Shown: positions 25,889-34,989 of the stretch, piece by piece
Position numbering within the stretch: position 1 is the first letter of the stretch
How the letters are laid out: each line of letters begins with the position of its first letter
NCBI GenBank assembly: GCA_934464585.1
Contig: CAKSJY010000001.1
Location: 124,001 to 188,000 of the forward strand
Length of the DNA stretch: 64,000 bases
From: an uncultured Eubacteriales bacterium
GTDB taxonomy: Bacteria; Bacillota; Clostridia; Oscillospirales; Acutalibacteraceae
Direction of reading: 5' to 3'
Notes under the pieces: generated by a model
What the model was told of the DNA's origin: nothing
What the model saw: only the letters and a program-made list of their open reading frames with translations
The model's database searches: none
Position numbers and translations under genes: made by a program

Positions 25889-26743
25889 TTATTTAACAGC
25901 AGACAGTACTCTGTAGATACCATTAAAGTCTTTAATTTTTTTTATGTCTGAAAGGTTTGCTTGCTTAAATACTGTTTCTACATCATCTTCTTGATGAATT
26001 CCAAATTCAACACATAAAAATCCACCGAGTTTTAAATAGGGAATCCAATTTTTAGAGATTATTTTATAAAAATCTAAGCCATCATTTCCGCCATCAAGAG
26101 CCATAGCTGGTTCCTTTTTGACTTCTTCTTGCAAAGATTCTATATCCTTTTTTGGAATATATGGTGGATTAGATACAATAGCATCAACTTGTGATATGTT
26201 AAAAAAGTCCATTATTTGTCTTGAATTTATAATATTTGCATTTATGGGGTTAACATTATCACAATTATTTAATTCTATATTTTCACAGAGATATGTATAG
26301 GCTTTGTCGGAAAGCTCGACAGCAAAGACAGTTGCATCAGGCCTTTTTTTTGCTATACTAATTGCAATAGCGCCGCTACCTGAGCAAAGGTCAATTACAG
26401 CTGGGGACTCTATATTTTTGATTCTATCAAGACATTCATAAACTAAGGTTTCTGTATCTTCGCGGGGAATAAGTACACCTTCACCAACTTTAAAATTATT
26501 ACCCATAAATTCCCATGAACCTAAAATATATTGTAAAGGTCTTCTGGAAGCACGCTCGTTGATAAGTTCAAAAAAGGTTTTACAAGTTTCCGGGCAAGCA
26601 GTTTTATTAGCATTTATTATTAATTTTTGCCTGTCTATATGAAAACAATGTTCGAATATACACATACAATCAAAAGCGGGGGAATCGATGTTTGTATCAT
26701 ATAGCAACTTTTTACCTTTTTGATAGGTTTGTTCTAAGGTCAT
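25889..26743 (-). CDS. prmC: Peptide chain release factor N5-glutamine methyltransferase
   Basis: The 284-residue protein has the PrmC N-terminal helical domain and a Rossmann methyltransferase domain with DLCSGSGAIAISIA (SAM site) and the VSNPPYIP catalytic motif. It methylates the GGQ glutamine of release factors RF1 and RF2. Its start overlaps the DUF1385 stop by 4 bases (ATGA), so they are coupled. In many Clostridia prfA lies beside prmC; here it is absent and prfB lies 25 kb away. Confidence 0.95.
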   Translation of the reverse strand: MTLEQTYQKGKKLLYDTNIDSPAFDCMCIFEHCFHIDRQKLIINANKTACPETCKTFFELINERASRRPLQYILGSWEFMGNNFKVGEGVLIPREDTETLVYECLDRIKNIESPAVIDLCSGSGAIAISIAKKRPDATVFAVELSDKAYTYLCENIELNNCDNVNPINANIINSRQIMDFFNISQVDAIVSNPPYIPKKDIESLQEEVKKEPAMALDGGNDGLDFYKIISKNWIPYLKLGGFLCVEFGIHQEDDVETVFKQANLSDIKKIKDFNGIYRVLSAVK

Positions 26744-27699
26744 GATAATATATCCTCGCCATTATCGGGGATAACTTCTTTTAGTGCCTCTATTGCGACA
26801 GCAATCATATCGTCTTCAGGTTCTTTAGTAGTAATTCTTTGCATCCATAATCCGGGAGCTGCAATTATTTTTGTGATAATATTTTCATGTTTTGAGCAAA
26901 GTTTGATAACTTCATATCCTATTGATACAACGACAGGAAAACACAAAATTTTTATTATTGAACGTAAAATAGGGTTAATAGCCGGGATAAAAAAGCCGAC
27001 GATAATGCCGATTAAAAGCATAAGAATTATAAAGCTTGTTCCGCAACGTGGGTGGAATCTACTTTGCTTTTTTACGTTTTCTATGGTTAAATCTTCTCGA
27101 TTTTCATAACAAAAGATAGTTTTGTGTTCTGCGCCATGATATTGAAATACCCTTTTCATCTCCCTAAGTTGGGAACAAAGGACTATATATACCAAGAACA
27201 ATATTATTCTAAGGCATCCCTCAAACACAGAGCGTATCATCATGCTATCATATAGTCTTGGATATGCTGATGCTAAGAAATTAAATATATATGTAGGCAA
27301 GACTATGAAGAGAAAAACTGCTAAAAGTATACCTACAACAGTCGAAATTGCCATTATGATATTTAAGATTTTATCTCCGAAATGCTCGTCAATCCATTTT
27401 TCAAATTTGGATTGTGATTCCTCTAGTTCTTCTTCGGTAAAAGCTATTTCAGCGGAAGCTGAAAGCGATTTGTAACCTATAATCATCGAATCTATAAATG
27501 CAGCAATACCTCTTATAAATGGTAGTCTGAAAATTTTATATTTACTTGTAAGTGTATTTACATTGATTTCTTCTTTTTGAATATCACCTTGTGGTGTTCT
27601 TACTGCCATTACGGTTTTTTTCGGGCCTCGCATCATGATGCCTTCCATAAGGGCCTGTCCACCGATTGAGGTTATAATTTTTTCCTTATTTTCAGCCAA
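26740..27699 (-). CDS. DUF1385 (YqhQ-like) membrane protein
   Basis: The 319-residue protein opens with the family signature GGQALMEGIMMRGP. Two pairs of hydrophobic helices follow (about 110-150, 160-185 and 215-260), with YHGAEHKTIFCYE and HPRCGTSF between them; the conserved His, Glu and Cys could bind metal. DUF1385 proteins are widespread in Firmicutes next to prmC and prfA, but their activity is not established. It sits 3 bases after the histidine kinase gene and is coupled to prmC. Confidence 0.88.
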   Translation of the reverse strand: MAENKEKIITSIGGQALMEGIMMRGPKKTVMAVRTPQGDIQKEEINVNTLTSKYKIFRLPFIRGIAAFIDSMIIGYKSLSASAEIAFTEEELEESQSKFEKWIDEHFGDKILNIIMAISTVVGILLAVFLFIVLPTYIFNFLASAYPRLYDSMMIRSVFEGCLRIILFLVYIVLCSQLREMKRVFQYHGAEHKTIFCYENREDLTIENVKKQSRFHPRCGTSFIILMLLIGIIVGFFIPAINPILRSIIKILCFPVVVSIGYEVIKLCSKHENIITKIIAAPGLWMQRITTKEPEDDMIAVAIEALKEVIPDNGEDILS

Positions 27700-27701
27700 A
27701 T

Positions 27702-29144
27702 TTATTCCTCCTTGTTATTAAATGTGTTTTTTTGTTCATCTTGGATTATAGGAATTGATATAGTTACTACACTTCCTATACCCTCCTGACTTTTTATATC
27801 TAAGCTTCCCTTGTGAAGGTGCATTATTTCGTCTGCCACGGCAAGTCCTATTCCTGAACCACGTTGCATTTTGTTTGCCTTATAGAATTTTTCTTTTATC
27901 TTGGGTAAATCTTCTTGGGAGATTCCACATCCGTTGTCTGTTATTGTTATGTTTAATATGTTGCCCTCTTCAAATACTTTTACTGCAACTTCACCACCGC
28001 TTTGGGTATATTTTAAGGCGTTGTCGATAATATTTACAAAAACTTGTTGTAATCTGTTTTTATCACCTAAAACAGGAATAACCTTATCTGACTCCTCGTA
28101 GATTAGGGTTTTATTTTCAGATTTAGCTCTATCTTTAAACATGTATATAGCCTGATCAAGTTCAGCCATAATGTCTATTTTATCCATGAGCAGAACCATA
28201 CGTCCATTTTGCATTCGGGAAAAGTCGAGTAGCTCCTCGACTATGCCGGAAAGTCTTTCTGATTCGGCACTTATGATTTTAAGGCCTTTTTCAATGGTTT
28301 TACGGTCTGAATATTCAGAAAGTTCCATAGTTTCAGCCCAGCCCTTTATGGCGGTGAGTGGGGTACGTAGTTCATGAGAGACAGAAGAGATAAAATCATT
28401 TTTCATTTCTTCAGCAGTACTAAGTTCACAAGCCATATAGTTTATAGTATCGCAAAGCTCACCTATTTCATCATCATATTTTTTATGTATTTTAGCGTCG
28501 AAATCTCCGTGTGCTATTCTTTTGGCAATAGAACCGATTTCGGCTACTGGTGTGATTATTGATTTAATAAAATATAGGCTTGAAAGAATTACAAAGAGAA
28601 CTACGATAGCTCCGATAAAAAAGAGGCAAAGAATAAGCCAGAATATCCTATTATCAATTTCCTGCAAAGAAACAACATATCTCACAGCACCCAAAAATGT
28701 GCCGTCGGAATTTACAATTGTACGGCTTACGGCCATGCACTGTTCACCGGATGAGGTAGGCTCAACGCATGAACCGTAGTTGTTGCCGGACTCTTTTGCA
28801 ATGCGTAGATCTTCCATTTTGGTATCTTGTGCACTTGTAAAACCTGTTGATGTTGTTACGATATTTCCACTTGAATCGACAAGCATAATTTCCATAAGCT
28901 CTTTATCCGGGAAATTTTCAATATAGGACTTTGTAAACTTTAGAAATTCATTTTCGGAACAAACCGATTTGTCACTAAATAAATTAACAAACTCACTCGA
29001 TCTGCCATTTATTATTTGCCGAACTCCGGAATAGTAATATTGTTTTATAACAAATGCAAAGCACAGTATAATAACTATTAATATTGCAATTACAACACTT
29101 AAACTGTTATACATCCAGCGCCTTGTAATACTTTTTGTTGTCAT
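27702..29144 (-). CDS. HAMP sensor histidine kinase
   Basis: The 480-residue kinase has membrane helices at about 14-36 and 167-192, an extracytoplasmic domain of about 130 residues, and HAMP (about 193-247). The HisKA box SHELRTPLTAIKGW has the phosphorylated His at 257. The HATPase domain follows with NIIDNALKYT, ITDNGCGIS and RGSGIGLAVA. All catalytic boxes are intact. It lies 20 bases after its response regulator. Loop similarity suggests a PhoR/ResE-type kinase, but the signal cannot be read from sequence. Confidence 0.93.
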   Translation of the reverse strand: MTTKSITRRWMYNSLSVVIAILIVIILCFAFVIKQYYYSGVRQIINGRSSEFVNLFSDKSVCSENEFLKFTKSYIENFPDKELMEIMLVDSSGNIVTTSTGFTSAQDTKMEDLRIAKESGNNYGSCVEPTSSGEQCMAVSRTIVNSDGTFLGAVRYVVSLQEIDNRIFWLILCLFFIGAIVVLFVILSSLYFIKSIITPVAEIGSIAKRIAHGDFDAKIHKKYDDEIGELCDTINYMACELSTAEEMKNDFISSVSHELRTPLTAIKGWAETMELSEYSDRKTIEKGLKIISAESERLSGIVEELLDFSRMQNGRMVLLMDKIDIMAELDQAIYMFKDRAKSENKTLIYEESDKVIPVLGDKNRLQQVFVNIIDNALKYTQSGGEVAVKVFEEGNILNITITDNGCGISQEDLPKIKEKFYKANKMQRGSGIGLAVADEIMHLHKGSLDIKSQEGIGSVVTISIPIIQDEQKNTFNNKEE

Positions 29145-29164
29145 CTTATTTCCCCTTTATAAAT

Positions 29165-29866
29165 TTAGGCCTCCCATTTATAGCCTAATCCCCAAACGGT
29201 TATTATATGTTTTGGGGCGGATGGTTCATCTTCTATTTTCATTCGTAATCTGCGTACATTTACATCGACTCGTTTTTCTTCACCGGCATATTGACTTCCC
29301 CAAACATGGTGGAGAATATCTGTACGGCTAAGTACTGTACCTTGACTTGAGAAGAAATATTCCAAAATTTGAAATTCAACCTGTGTAATTTCGATAGATT
29401 TACCGTTTTTTAAAAGATTCCTGTTTCTTAGATTGAGCGAGAAGTCGCCGGAAACAAGAATTTCGGAAGCACTTGAAGGATTTTTCTTTTTAGATAATTC
29501 TACTCGCCTTGATAATGCGTCAACTCTTGCAACTAATTCAGAAGGACTAAATGGTTTTGTGACATAGTCATCGGCTCCAATCATTAAACCATTTACTTTG
29601 TCCATTTCCTGGGTTTTGGCGGTTAGCATAATTATGCCGATAGTGTCGCTCCTTTTGCGCAATTCCTTACAAACAGAAAAACCATCAAGTCCGGGCATCA
29701 TTATGTCTAAGATTGCAATATTAAAATCTCGTGGACTTTCATCATATTTTTTAAGAGCACTTTCTCCACATTCTGCTTGCACTACTTGATATCCTGCTCT
29801 TTGTAGATTTATTACAACGAATTCTCGTATTGCCGTTTCATCTTCGGCAACCAATATTCTTTTCAT
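29165..29866 (-). CDS. OmpR/PhoB-family response regulator
   Basis: The 233-residue regulator has a receiver domain with acidic pocket ED at 8-9 (VAEDE), the phosphorylation site Asp54 (ILDIMMPGLDG) and the conserved Lys (VTKPF). A winged-helix DNA-binding domain follows (about 130-232, LRMKIEDEPSAPKHIITVWG). It is cotranscribed with the lipoprotein before it and the kinase after it. Target genes unknown. Confidence 0.94.
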   Translation of the reverse strand: MKRILVAEDETAIREFVVINLQRAGYQVVQAECGESALKKYDESPRDFNIAILDIMMPGLDGFSVCKELRKRSDTIGIIMLTAKTQEMDKVNGLMIGADDYVTKPFSPSELVARVDALSRRVELSKKKNPSSASEILVSGDFSLNLRNRNLLKNGKSIEITQVEFQILEYFFSSQGTVLSRTDILHHVWGSQYAGEEKRVDVNVRRLRMKIEDEPSAPKHIITVWGLGYKWEA

Positions 29867-29880
29867 TTTATTTTCCCCTT

Positions 29881-31215
29881 TTAATTATATAATTCAAAAC
29901 TGTTTATGATTTCATCTTTTGTAAGAGATAGGCTGCTGTCCTGTTTTTGTATAAAAGCAAAGTAATCCATATTATTATCTGATGTTAATAGGATATATTC
30001 ATCATTTATTATAGTGGAAGAACTGTTTGAGGGTAGAACCAAAATAGAAAGCAGTGCTTCGCCACAACTTTCGACATGGTTTTCTCCCATAACCCATTCG
30101 CTGAAAGTAAGGGTATTTCCTTCATAGTTAACAGTTACTTTGTTTTCCCAGTTATCCGGAATTCTAAATATATATTTGTATTTTGTGTTTATAACTGTTT
30201 TTTCAATTTCGTCTAGACTGTTATTTTTTGAGTGGTATTTAAGCCAAACTGAGGTGCATATATCCTCTGCACTTTGTGTGTAACCTGGGATATTATATCC
30301 TGCAGGTATTTCAATAAATCCATCATCGTTTACATCGGCTGATAATGCATTATCATATCGTTCAAAAGTTTTGCCTTCAAATTTCTTTTTGCTATATAGA
30401 GGATTTACAAGACGTTGCTGTTCGTTGTCCCAATAAATAAATTCTGTCGACATTTTATTACCGCTTAAAGCCTCATCGATAAATACCCCTAATGTATAAT
30501 CATCAGACCTACCGGTTTTAATGCTCTCATAGCTTATAGCATCAGAATCCATTTCAATTACATCGATAGTGACAATTTCCTGCTTTTGATTATCAAACTT
30601 TATAAGTTCTGCCATAGCCGGAGAGTCCATAGTATTTAGTGAAAAAAGCATAAGTTCGTCTCCAGCTTCGTTATCTAAATCAGCTAAAACAAATTTAGTA
30701 TAGGTATCGATTAAATTCATTTTGTTGGTTGTAATTCCATCGAATGAATAGGCATTTATTACATTTTTGGAGTTCTGAAAGGAGGCCCATCCAACGACAA
30801 TTTCATTTCTACCATCTTCGTTAATATCACCGAAACAAACTTTATCTATATCATTTCCCTGGTCTTCAAATATTCCAGAGACTTCCCAATTTGTGTCAGC
30901 TTTATTCATAACCATAAGGTTAGTTCCGGCCTTGGTATCATCATTTGGAGAATAAAATGCAATAGCTTGTTTAGAACCGTCTTTAAGAAGGTCGGTAATG
31001 ATAATTGGTGCACGTTCATCACCAGATTGGGGATATTTAAAAGTAATGTTTTTTCCGACTGTTTTTTCAACAAGCTTTTGGATTTCTGCTTTATCACCTG
31101 TAAGTTTAGGTGGACGCATTAGGCTTTCAGCGTTTAATATATCAGTACTGCAACCGGAAAAAAGTACTACCATAAGAGATAAAACTCCGGCAATCAGCCT
31201 AGTTTGTAGTTTCAA
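29881..31215 (-). CDS. Lipoprotein with FG-GAP/VCBS-like repeats encoded with the two-component system
   Basis: The protein has 444 residues from TTG 31215, which has AAGGAG 9 bases upstream; ATG 31236 would put that ribosome site inside the gene. A signal peptide ends in LFSGC, a good lipobox. The domain that follows contains CFGDINEDGRNEIVVG, VLADLDNEAGDEL and ALSADVNDDGFIEIP, calcium-binding loops of the FG-GAP/EF-hand-like beta-propeller type. It overlaps trmB by 17 bases and precedes the response regulator by 14. An accessory sensor for the kinase is a reasonable inference, unproven. Confidence 0.75.
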   Translation of the reverse strand: MKLQTRLIAGVLSLMVVLFSGCSTDILNAESLMRPPKLTGDKAEIQKLVEKTVGKNITFKYPQSGDERAPIIITDLLKDGSKQAIAFYSPNDDTKAGTNLMVMNKADTNWEVSGIFEDQGNDIDKVCFGDINEDGRNEIVVGWASFQNSKNVINAYSFDGITTNKMNLIDTYTKFVLADLDNEAGDELMLFSLNTMDSPAMAELIKFDNQKQEIVTIDVIEMDSDAISYESIKTGRSDDYTLGVFIDEALSGNKMSTEFIYWDNEQQRLVNPLYSKKKFEGKTFERYDNALSADVNDDGFIEIPAGYNIPGYTQSAEDICTSVWLKYHSKNNSLDEIEKTVINTKYKYIFRIPDNWENKVTVNYEGNTLTFSEWVMGENHVESCGEALLSILVLPSNSSSTIINDEYILLTSDNNMDYFAFIQKQDSSLSLTKDEIINSFELYN

Positions 31216-31888
31216 TATTGTGATCTCCTTTATCAATCAACTCTGCAATTAAAAACTTGGTTTTTATTCCTTGGGCGGTAAACATTTTTTCATGTTCAGT
31301 CAAGACATTGTCGGAAGGATTTTGGGAATGTAAATCATAAGTTTTGTATATAATTTTAAATCCGGAGTTTTCAAAATATTCGATACTCTCGCTAAAAAGT
31401 TCATCGTCATCAGTCTTAAAAGATATTTTACCGTTTAGCTTAAGAAAGTTTTTATATTTTTCAAGTTGAGTCGGATATGTAAGTCTTCTTTTTTTATGTT
31501 TCTTTTTTGGCCATGGATTGCAAAAATTTATGTATATATGATCTATGATATCATTTTCGCCGATTATTGTTTCAATTTTTTCAATGTTTTGTGCTACAAG
31601 GATTATATTATCGACCTCTCTTCCGGTCTCAGCAAACTCTTTTTCTATATTTCTTCTGGCACAACCTAAAACGTCGCGGCTTAAATCGATAGCAATATAA
31701 TTTATTTCGCTGTTATTATAGGCCATTTTGGAGATAAAATCTCCTTTTCCACAACCGAGCTCAAGATGTAGTGGTAAGTCCCTTTTAAAGCGACTTTGCC
31801 AATTGTTTTTAAATTCAGTTGCATCATCTATAAAATATGGGCATTTTTCAAGTTCTGGTCTGGCCCATTTTTTTCGTCTCATTCTCAA
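31199..31888 (-). CDS. trmB: tRNA (guanine-N7)-methyltransferase
   Basis: The 229-residue protein starts at TTG 31888 (GGAG upstream) or ATG 31882. LELGCGKGDFISKMA is the SAM-binding motif, and INFCNPWPKKKHKKRRL is the TrmB-specific tRNA-binding signature. It makes m7G46 in tRNA. It is the first gene of the apparent operon trmB, lipoprotein, response regulator, kinase, DUF1385, prmC. Confidence 0.94.
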   Translation of the reverse strand: MRMRRKKWARPELEKCPYFIDDATEFKNNWQSRFKRDLPLHLELGCGKGDFISKMAYNNSEINYIAIDLSRDVLGCARRNIEKEFAETGREVDNIILVAQNIEKIETIIGENDIIDHIYINFCNPWPKKKHKKRRLTYPTQLEKYKNFLKLNGKISFKTDDDELFSESIEYFENSGFKIIYKTYDLHSQNPSDNVLTEHEKMFTAQGIKTKFLIAELIDKGDHNIETTN

Positions 31889-31929
31889 GTTTTACACACT
31901 CCAATATTTATAAAAAATTACCTAATATA

Positions 31930-31957
31930 ATAATACCAAGTTTTAAGAAAAATACAA
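31930..31957 (-). promoter_or_regulatory. Candidate promoter of the trmB operon
   Basis: On the minus strand TTGTAT (31957-31952) and TATTAT (31935-31930) are 16 bases apart, 42 bases before trmB. Confidence 0.45.
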
Positions 31958-32100
31958 GTTGTATATCGTTGTTTTTCGTGTAAAATAATTTCAAATTTGT
32001 CGATTAATTTTTAATATGATATGTTTATTGTTTAAATGTTTAAAAAAACGTGAAAAAATGTGACCATACAATACATATTATACAAAATATAAAAATAACC

Positions 32101-32129
32101 TTGAAAAAATTTCTACTTATTGAGATAAT
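32101..32129 (+). promoter_or_regulatory. Candidate promoter of the glmU-prs operon
   Basis: TTGAAA at 32101-32106 and GATAAT at 32124-32129 with a 17-base spacer give a leader of about 65 bases. The rest of the 31889-32200 divergent intergenic region is AT-rich without clear structure. Confidence 0.5.
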
Positions 32130-32200
32130 AATAAATGGAAATTAGTGATTATAGTGAAATTTGTTAAAATATAGACATAATTTATTTTTGGAGGTAAAAA

Positions 32201-33223
32201 ATGAAAAATAATTGCTCGCTTGTTTTAGCAGCAGGTAAGGGAAAAAGGATGAAATCGAATTCTCCAAAGGTTCTTTCTGATGTACTTTTTAAACCAATGT
32301 TAGGCTGGGTAATAGATTCTATAAAAAATTCAGAAATAAGTAATATATGTGTAGTATCCGGCTTTAAACATGAAGAGGTTGAAGACTACCTAAAGAGTAA
32401 TCATTCAGATTGCGAAAATGCTTTGCAGTTAGAGCTTAATGGAACCGGCCACGCTGTTAAAATGGCAGAGAACTTCTTGAATAAACATAGGGGTCAAGAT
32501 GTTTTAATTTTAAACGGGGATGCTCCATTTGTAAGCTCAAAGACTATAGTTGATTCTTACAATATGCATAAAAATCAGAACAATGCCGCGACAGTTATCT
32601 CTGCAAGACTTGATGATCCATTTGGTTATGGCAGAATTGTGAGAAATATTGACGGTAAGGTAAAAGCTATAATAGAGCAAAAAGATGCAGACGACGAGGT
32701 TAAAAAAATAGATGAGGTAAATTCCGGTGCATATTGGTTTAATATCGATTTGCTTCTTTCAGTTTTAGATGACCTTTCAAACGATAATGCTCAGGGTGAA
32801 TATTATCTTCCGGATACATTAAAGCTTTTATTAGAAAGAGGAAAAAGTGTAGACGCATTTTTAGCAGATTCACCAGAGTTAGTTTTAGGTGCTAATGATT
32901 GTATGCAATTATATGATCTAAACCAGATTGCAAGAAACAATATAATAAAAAAATTCATGGAACAAGGTATAAAAATACCATGTACAGATGGAGTAGTAAT
33001 AGGACCTGATGTAGTTATAGGTTCGGGAAGTATGATCCTTCCTGGTACTATTATTACTGGAAAGAGCTCAATAGGTAATAATTGTGTTGTTGGTCCATGT
33101 TCTTATGTTGTTGACAGCATTGTGGGGGATAATGTAAAATTAAATAGTGTTAATCTTAACAAGGCTAGTATAAAAGATAATGAATTTATAAAACCATTTA
33201 CATATATAGATGAGGCTAAATAG
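32201..33223 (+). CDS. glmU: UDP-GlcNAc pyrophosphorylase (GlmU-like) lacking most of the acetyltransferase domain
   Basis: The protein has only 340 residues where bifunctional GlmU has about 450-460. The uridyltransferase half is intact: LAAGKGKRMKSNSPKVL at 8-24, NGTGHAV and LNGDAP. After residue ~245 only a few left-handed beta-helix rungs remain (VVIGPDVVIGSGSMILPG), and the protein ends before the His/Lys/Asn active site of the acetyltransferase. It can therefore be expected to make UDP-GlcNAc from GlcNAc-1-P but not to acetylate GlcN-1-P. The gene is followed 18 bases later by prs. The coding frame ends cleanly and no lost downstream fragment is visible. Confidence 0.85.
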   Translation: MKNNCSLVLAAGKGKRMKSNSPKVLSDVLFKPMLGWVIDSIKNSEISNICVVSGFKHEEVEDYLKSNHSDCENALQLELNGTGHAVKMAENFLNKHRGQDVLILNGDAPFVSSKTIVDSYNMHKNQNNAATVISARLDDPFGYGRIVRNIDGKVKAIIEQKDADDEVKKIDEVNSGAYWFNIDLLLSVLDDLSNDNAQGEYYLPDTLKLLLERGKSVDAFLADSPELVLGANDCMQLYDLNQIARNNIIKKFMEQGIKIPCTDGVVIGPDVVIGSGSMILPGTIITGKSSIGNNCVVGPCSYVVDSIVGDNVKLNSVNLNKASIKDNEFIKPFTYIDEAK

Positions 33224-33241
33224 GATAAAGGAGAAATAAAA

Positions 33242-34201
33242 ATGAGTTATCATGGTAGAGGTATAAAAGTTTTTACAGGAAATTCTAATCCAAAAGTAGC
33301 GCAACAAATTGCAGATGCTCTTAGCATACCTTTGGGTAAATCTGAAGTGAAAACTTTCAGTGACGGAGAAATCGCAATTTCTCTTCAAGAATCAGTAAGA
33401 GGTTCGGATTGTTTTATTGTTCAATCTACTTGTGATCCGGTTAATAATAATATAATGGAGCTTCTTATTATGATAGATGCAATGAAGAGAGCTTCAGCAG
33501 GAAGAATAACAGCGGTTATTCCGTATTTTGGTTATGCAAGGCAAGATAGAAAAGCAAAAGCAAGAGATCCGATTTCAGCTAAGCTAGTATCTGATTTAAT
33601 AACTGCTGCCGGTGCAAATAGAGTACTTACAATGGACTTGCATGCTTCTCAGATTCAAGGATTTTTCAATATACCTGTTGACCATCTAGTTGGAGCGCCG
33701 CTTCTATGTTCTTTCTTAAAGAAAAAAATAGGAAATTCTATGGATGATTATGTTGTCGTTTCTCCTGATTTAGGTTCTGTCACAAGAACTAGGACCTTTG
33801 CAACAAAGCTTGGAATTTCTTTAGCAATTATAGATAAAAGACGTCCAAAGGCAAATGTTTGTGAAGTAATGAATATTATAGGTGATGTTAAGGGCAAAAA
33901 GGTATTGCTTGTTGACGATATGATAGATACCGCAGGTACACTTTGCAATGCAGCGGAAGCTATAATAGAAAAAGGCGGAGCAACGGAAGTTTATGCTTGT
34001 GCAACTCACGGAGTACTTTCCGGTCCGGCAGTTGAGAGGATAAATAAAAGCCCGATAAAAGAGGTTATATTCTTAGATACTGTTCCGATCCCTGAAAGTA
34101 AAATGATAGATAAGTTTACTGTTCTTCCGACAGCAGCTTTGTTTGCTGAAGCGATAGAAAGAATATATGATGAACGTCCGGTTTCTCCTATGTTCGTATA
34201 A
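33242..34201 (+). CDS. prs: Ribose-phosphate pyrophosphokinase
   Basis: The 319-residue length is standard. YFGYARQDRKAKARDPIS is the ATP-loop signature, and VLLVDDMIDTAGT is the PRPP-binding loop. It makes PRPP for nucleotide, His and Trp synthesis. It has AAAGGAG upstream and follows glmU as in Bacillus (gcaD-prs). Confidence 0.97.
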   Translation: MSYHGRGIKVFTGNSNPKVAQQIADALSIPLGKSEVKTFSDGEIAISLQESVRGSDCFIVQSTCDPVNNNIMELLIMIDAMKRASAGRITAVIPYFGYARQDRKAKARDPISAKLVSDLITAAGANRVLTMDLHASQIQGFFNIPVDHLVGAPLLCSFLKKKIGNSMDDYVVVSPDLGSVTRTRTFATKLGISLAIIDKRRPKANVCEVMNIIGDVKGKKVLLVDDMIDTAGTLCNAAEAIIEKGGATEVYACATHGVLSGPAVERINKSPIKEVIFLDTVPIPESKMIDKFTVLPTAALFAEAIERIYDERPVSPMFV

Positions 34202-34249
34202 TTAAAATATAAGGTACAGGTAAATGTACTGTTTTATTAAACATATTTA

Positions 34250-34274
34250 GGCGGGGTAGCTTAGCTACCCCGCC
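34250..34274. repeat. Perfect GC-rich inverted repeat between prs and pth
   Basis: GGCGGGGTAGCT and AGCTACCCCGCC are exact 12-base arms separated by a single T. The hairpin would be very stable in this AT-rich genome. No T run follows, so it is not a canonical terminator. It sits 48 bases after prs and 30 before pth and could be a processing or mRNA-stability element, or a partial terminator inside the operon. Confidence 0.8.
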
Positions 34275-34304
34275 ATTGGCACATTATATAAAAGGTGGTT
34301 ATTT

Positions 34305-34931
34305 ATGTCTGATATATTCGATATATTTAAGTCTCTAAATTTAAATAAAACAAAACAGGAACCAATTAAGTTTTTATTGGTTGGTTTGGGAAATCCGGGA
34401 AAGCAATATGAAAATACAAGGCATAATGCCGGATTTATGACAATAGATTATATAGCGAAAAAGTTTTCTACAACTATAAATAGAATTAAATTTAATTCCC
34501 TTGTTTCGGAAGTAGAAGTGAATAATAAACGAATTATGCTTATGAAACCTCAGACCTTTATGAATTTAAGTGGTAAGGCAGTACAAGAAGCAGCGAGTTT
34601 CTATAAGATACCTCCGGAAAACATAATCGTGATATATGATGATATTTCCCTAGATCCTGGAAATATAAGAATAAGGAGAAAAGGTAGTGCAGGCGGTCAT
34701 AATGGTATTAAGAGTATTATCGAATGCATAGGATCTGAAAAATTTCCGCGTATAAAGGTCGGAGTTGGAAAAAAACCAAGCAGTAGTTGGGACTTGGCGG
34801 ATTGGGTTTTGTCCTCATTTTCAGAGAGTGATAAAGATTTAATTGTGTCATCCTTTGATAAATCATACAATTCTATGCTTTTGATGCTTGAAGATAAATC
34901 TGAAGAGGCAATGAATAAGTATAATTCTTAA
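34305..34931 (+). CDS. pth: Peptidyl-tRNA hydrolase
   Basis: The 208 residues carry VGLGNPGKQYENTRHNAGF with the catalytic His, MKPQTFMNLSG, and RKGSAGGHNGIKSI. An N-terminal extension of about 20 residues precedes the usual start; AAAGGTGG upstream of ATG 34305 supports this start. It frees stalled peptidyl-tRNA. Neighbours prs and mfd match the Bacillus order. Confidence 0.96.
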   Translation: MSDIFDIFKSLNLNKTKQEPIKFLLVGLGNPGKQYENTRHNAGFMTIDYIAKKFSTTINRIKFNSLVSEVEVNNKRIMLMKPQTFMNLSGKAVQEAASFYKIPPENIIVIYDDISLDPGNIRIRRKGSAGGHNGIKSIIECIGSEKFPRIKVGVGKKPSSSWDLADWVLSSFSESDKDLIVSSFDKSYNSMLLMLEDKSEEAMNKYNS

Positions 34932-34989
34932 TCTATTGCAAAAACGAAGGGTGGGTTTTTAGGCAGTTAAAAATGCCTGCTTTAAAATT

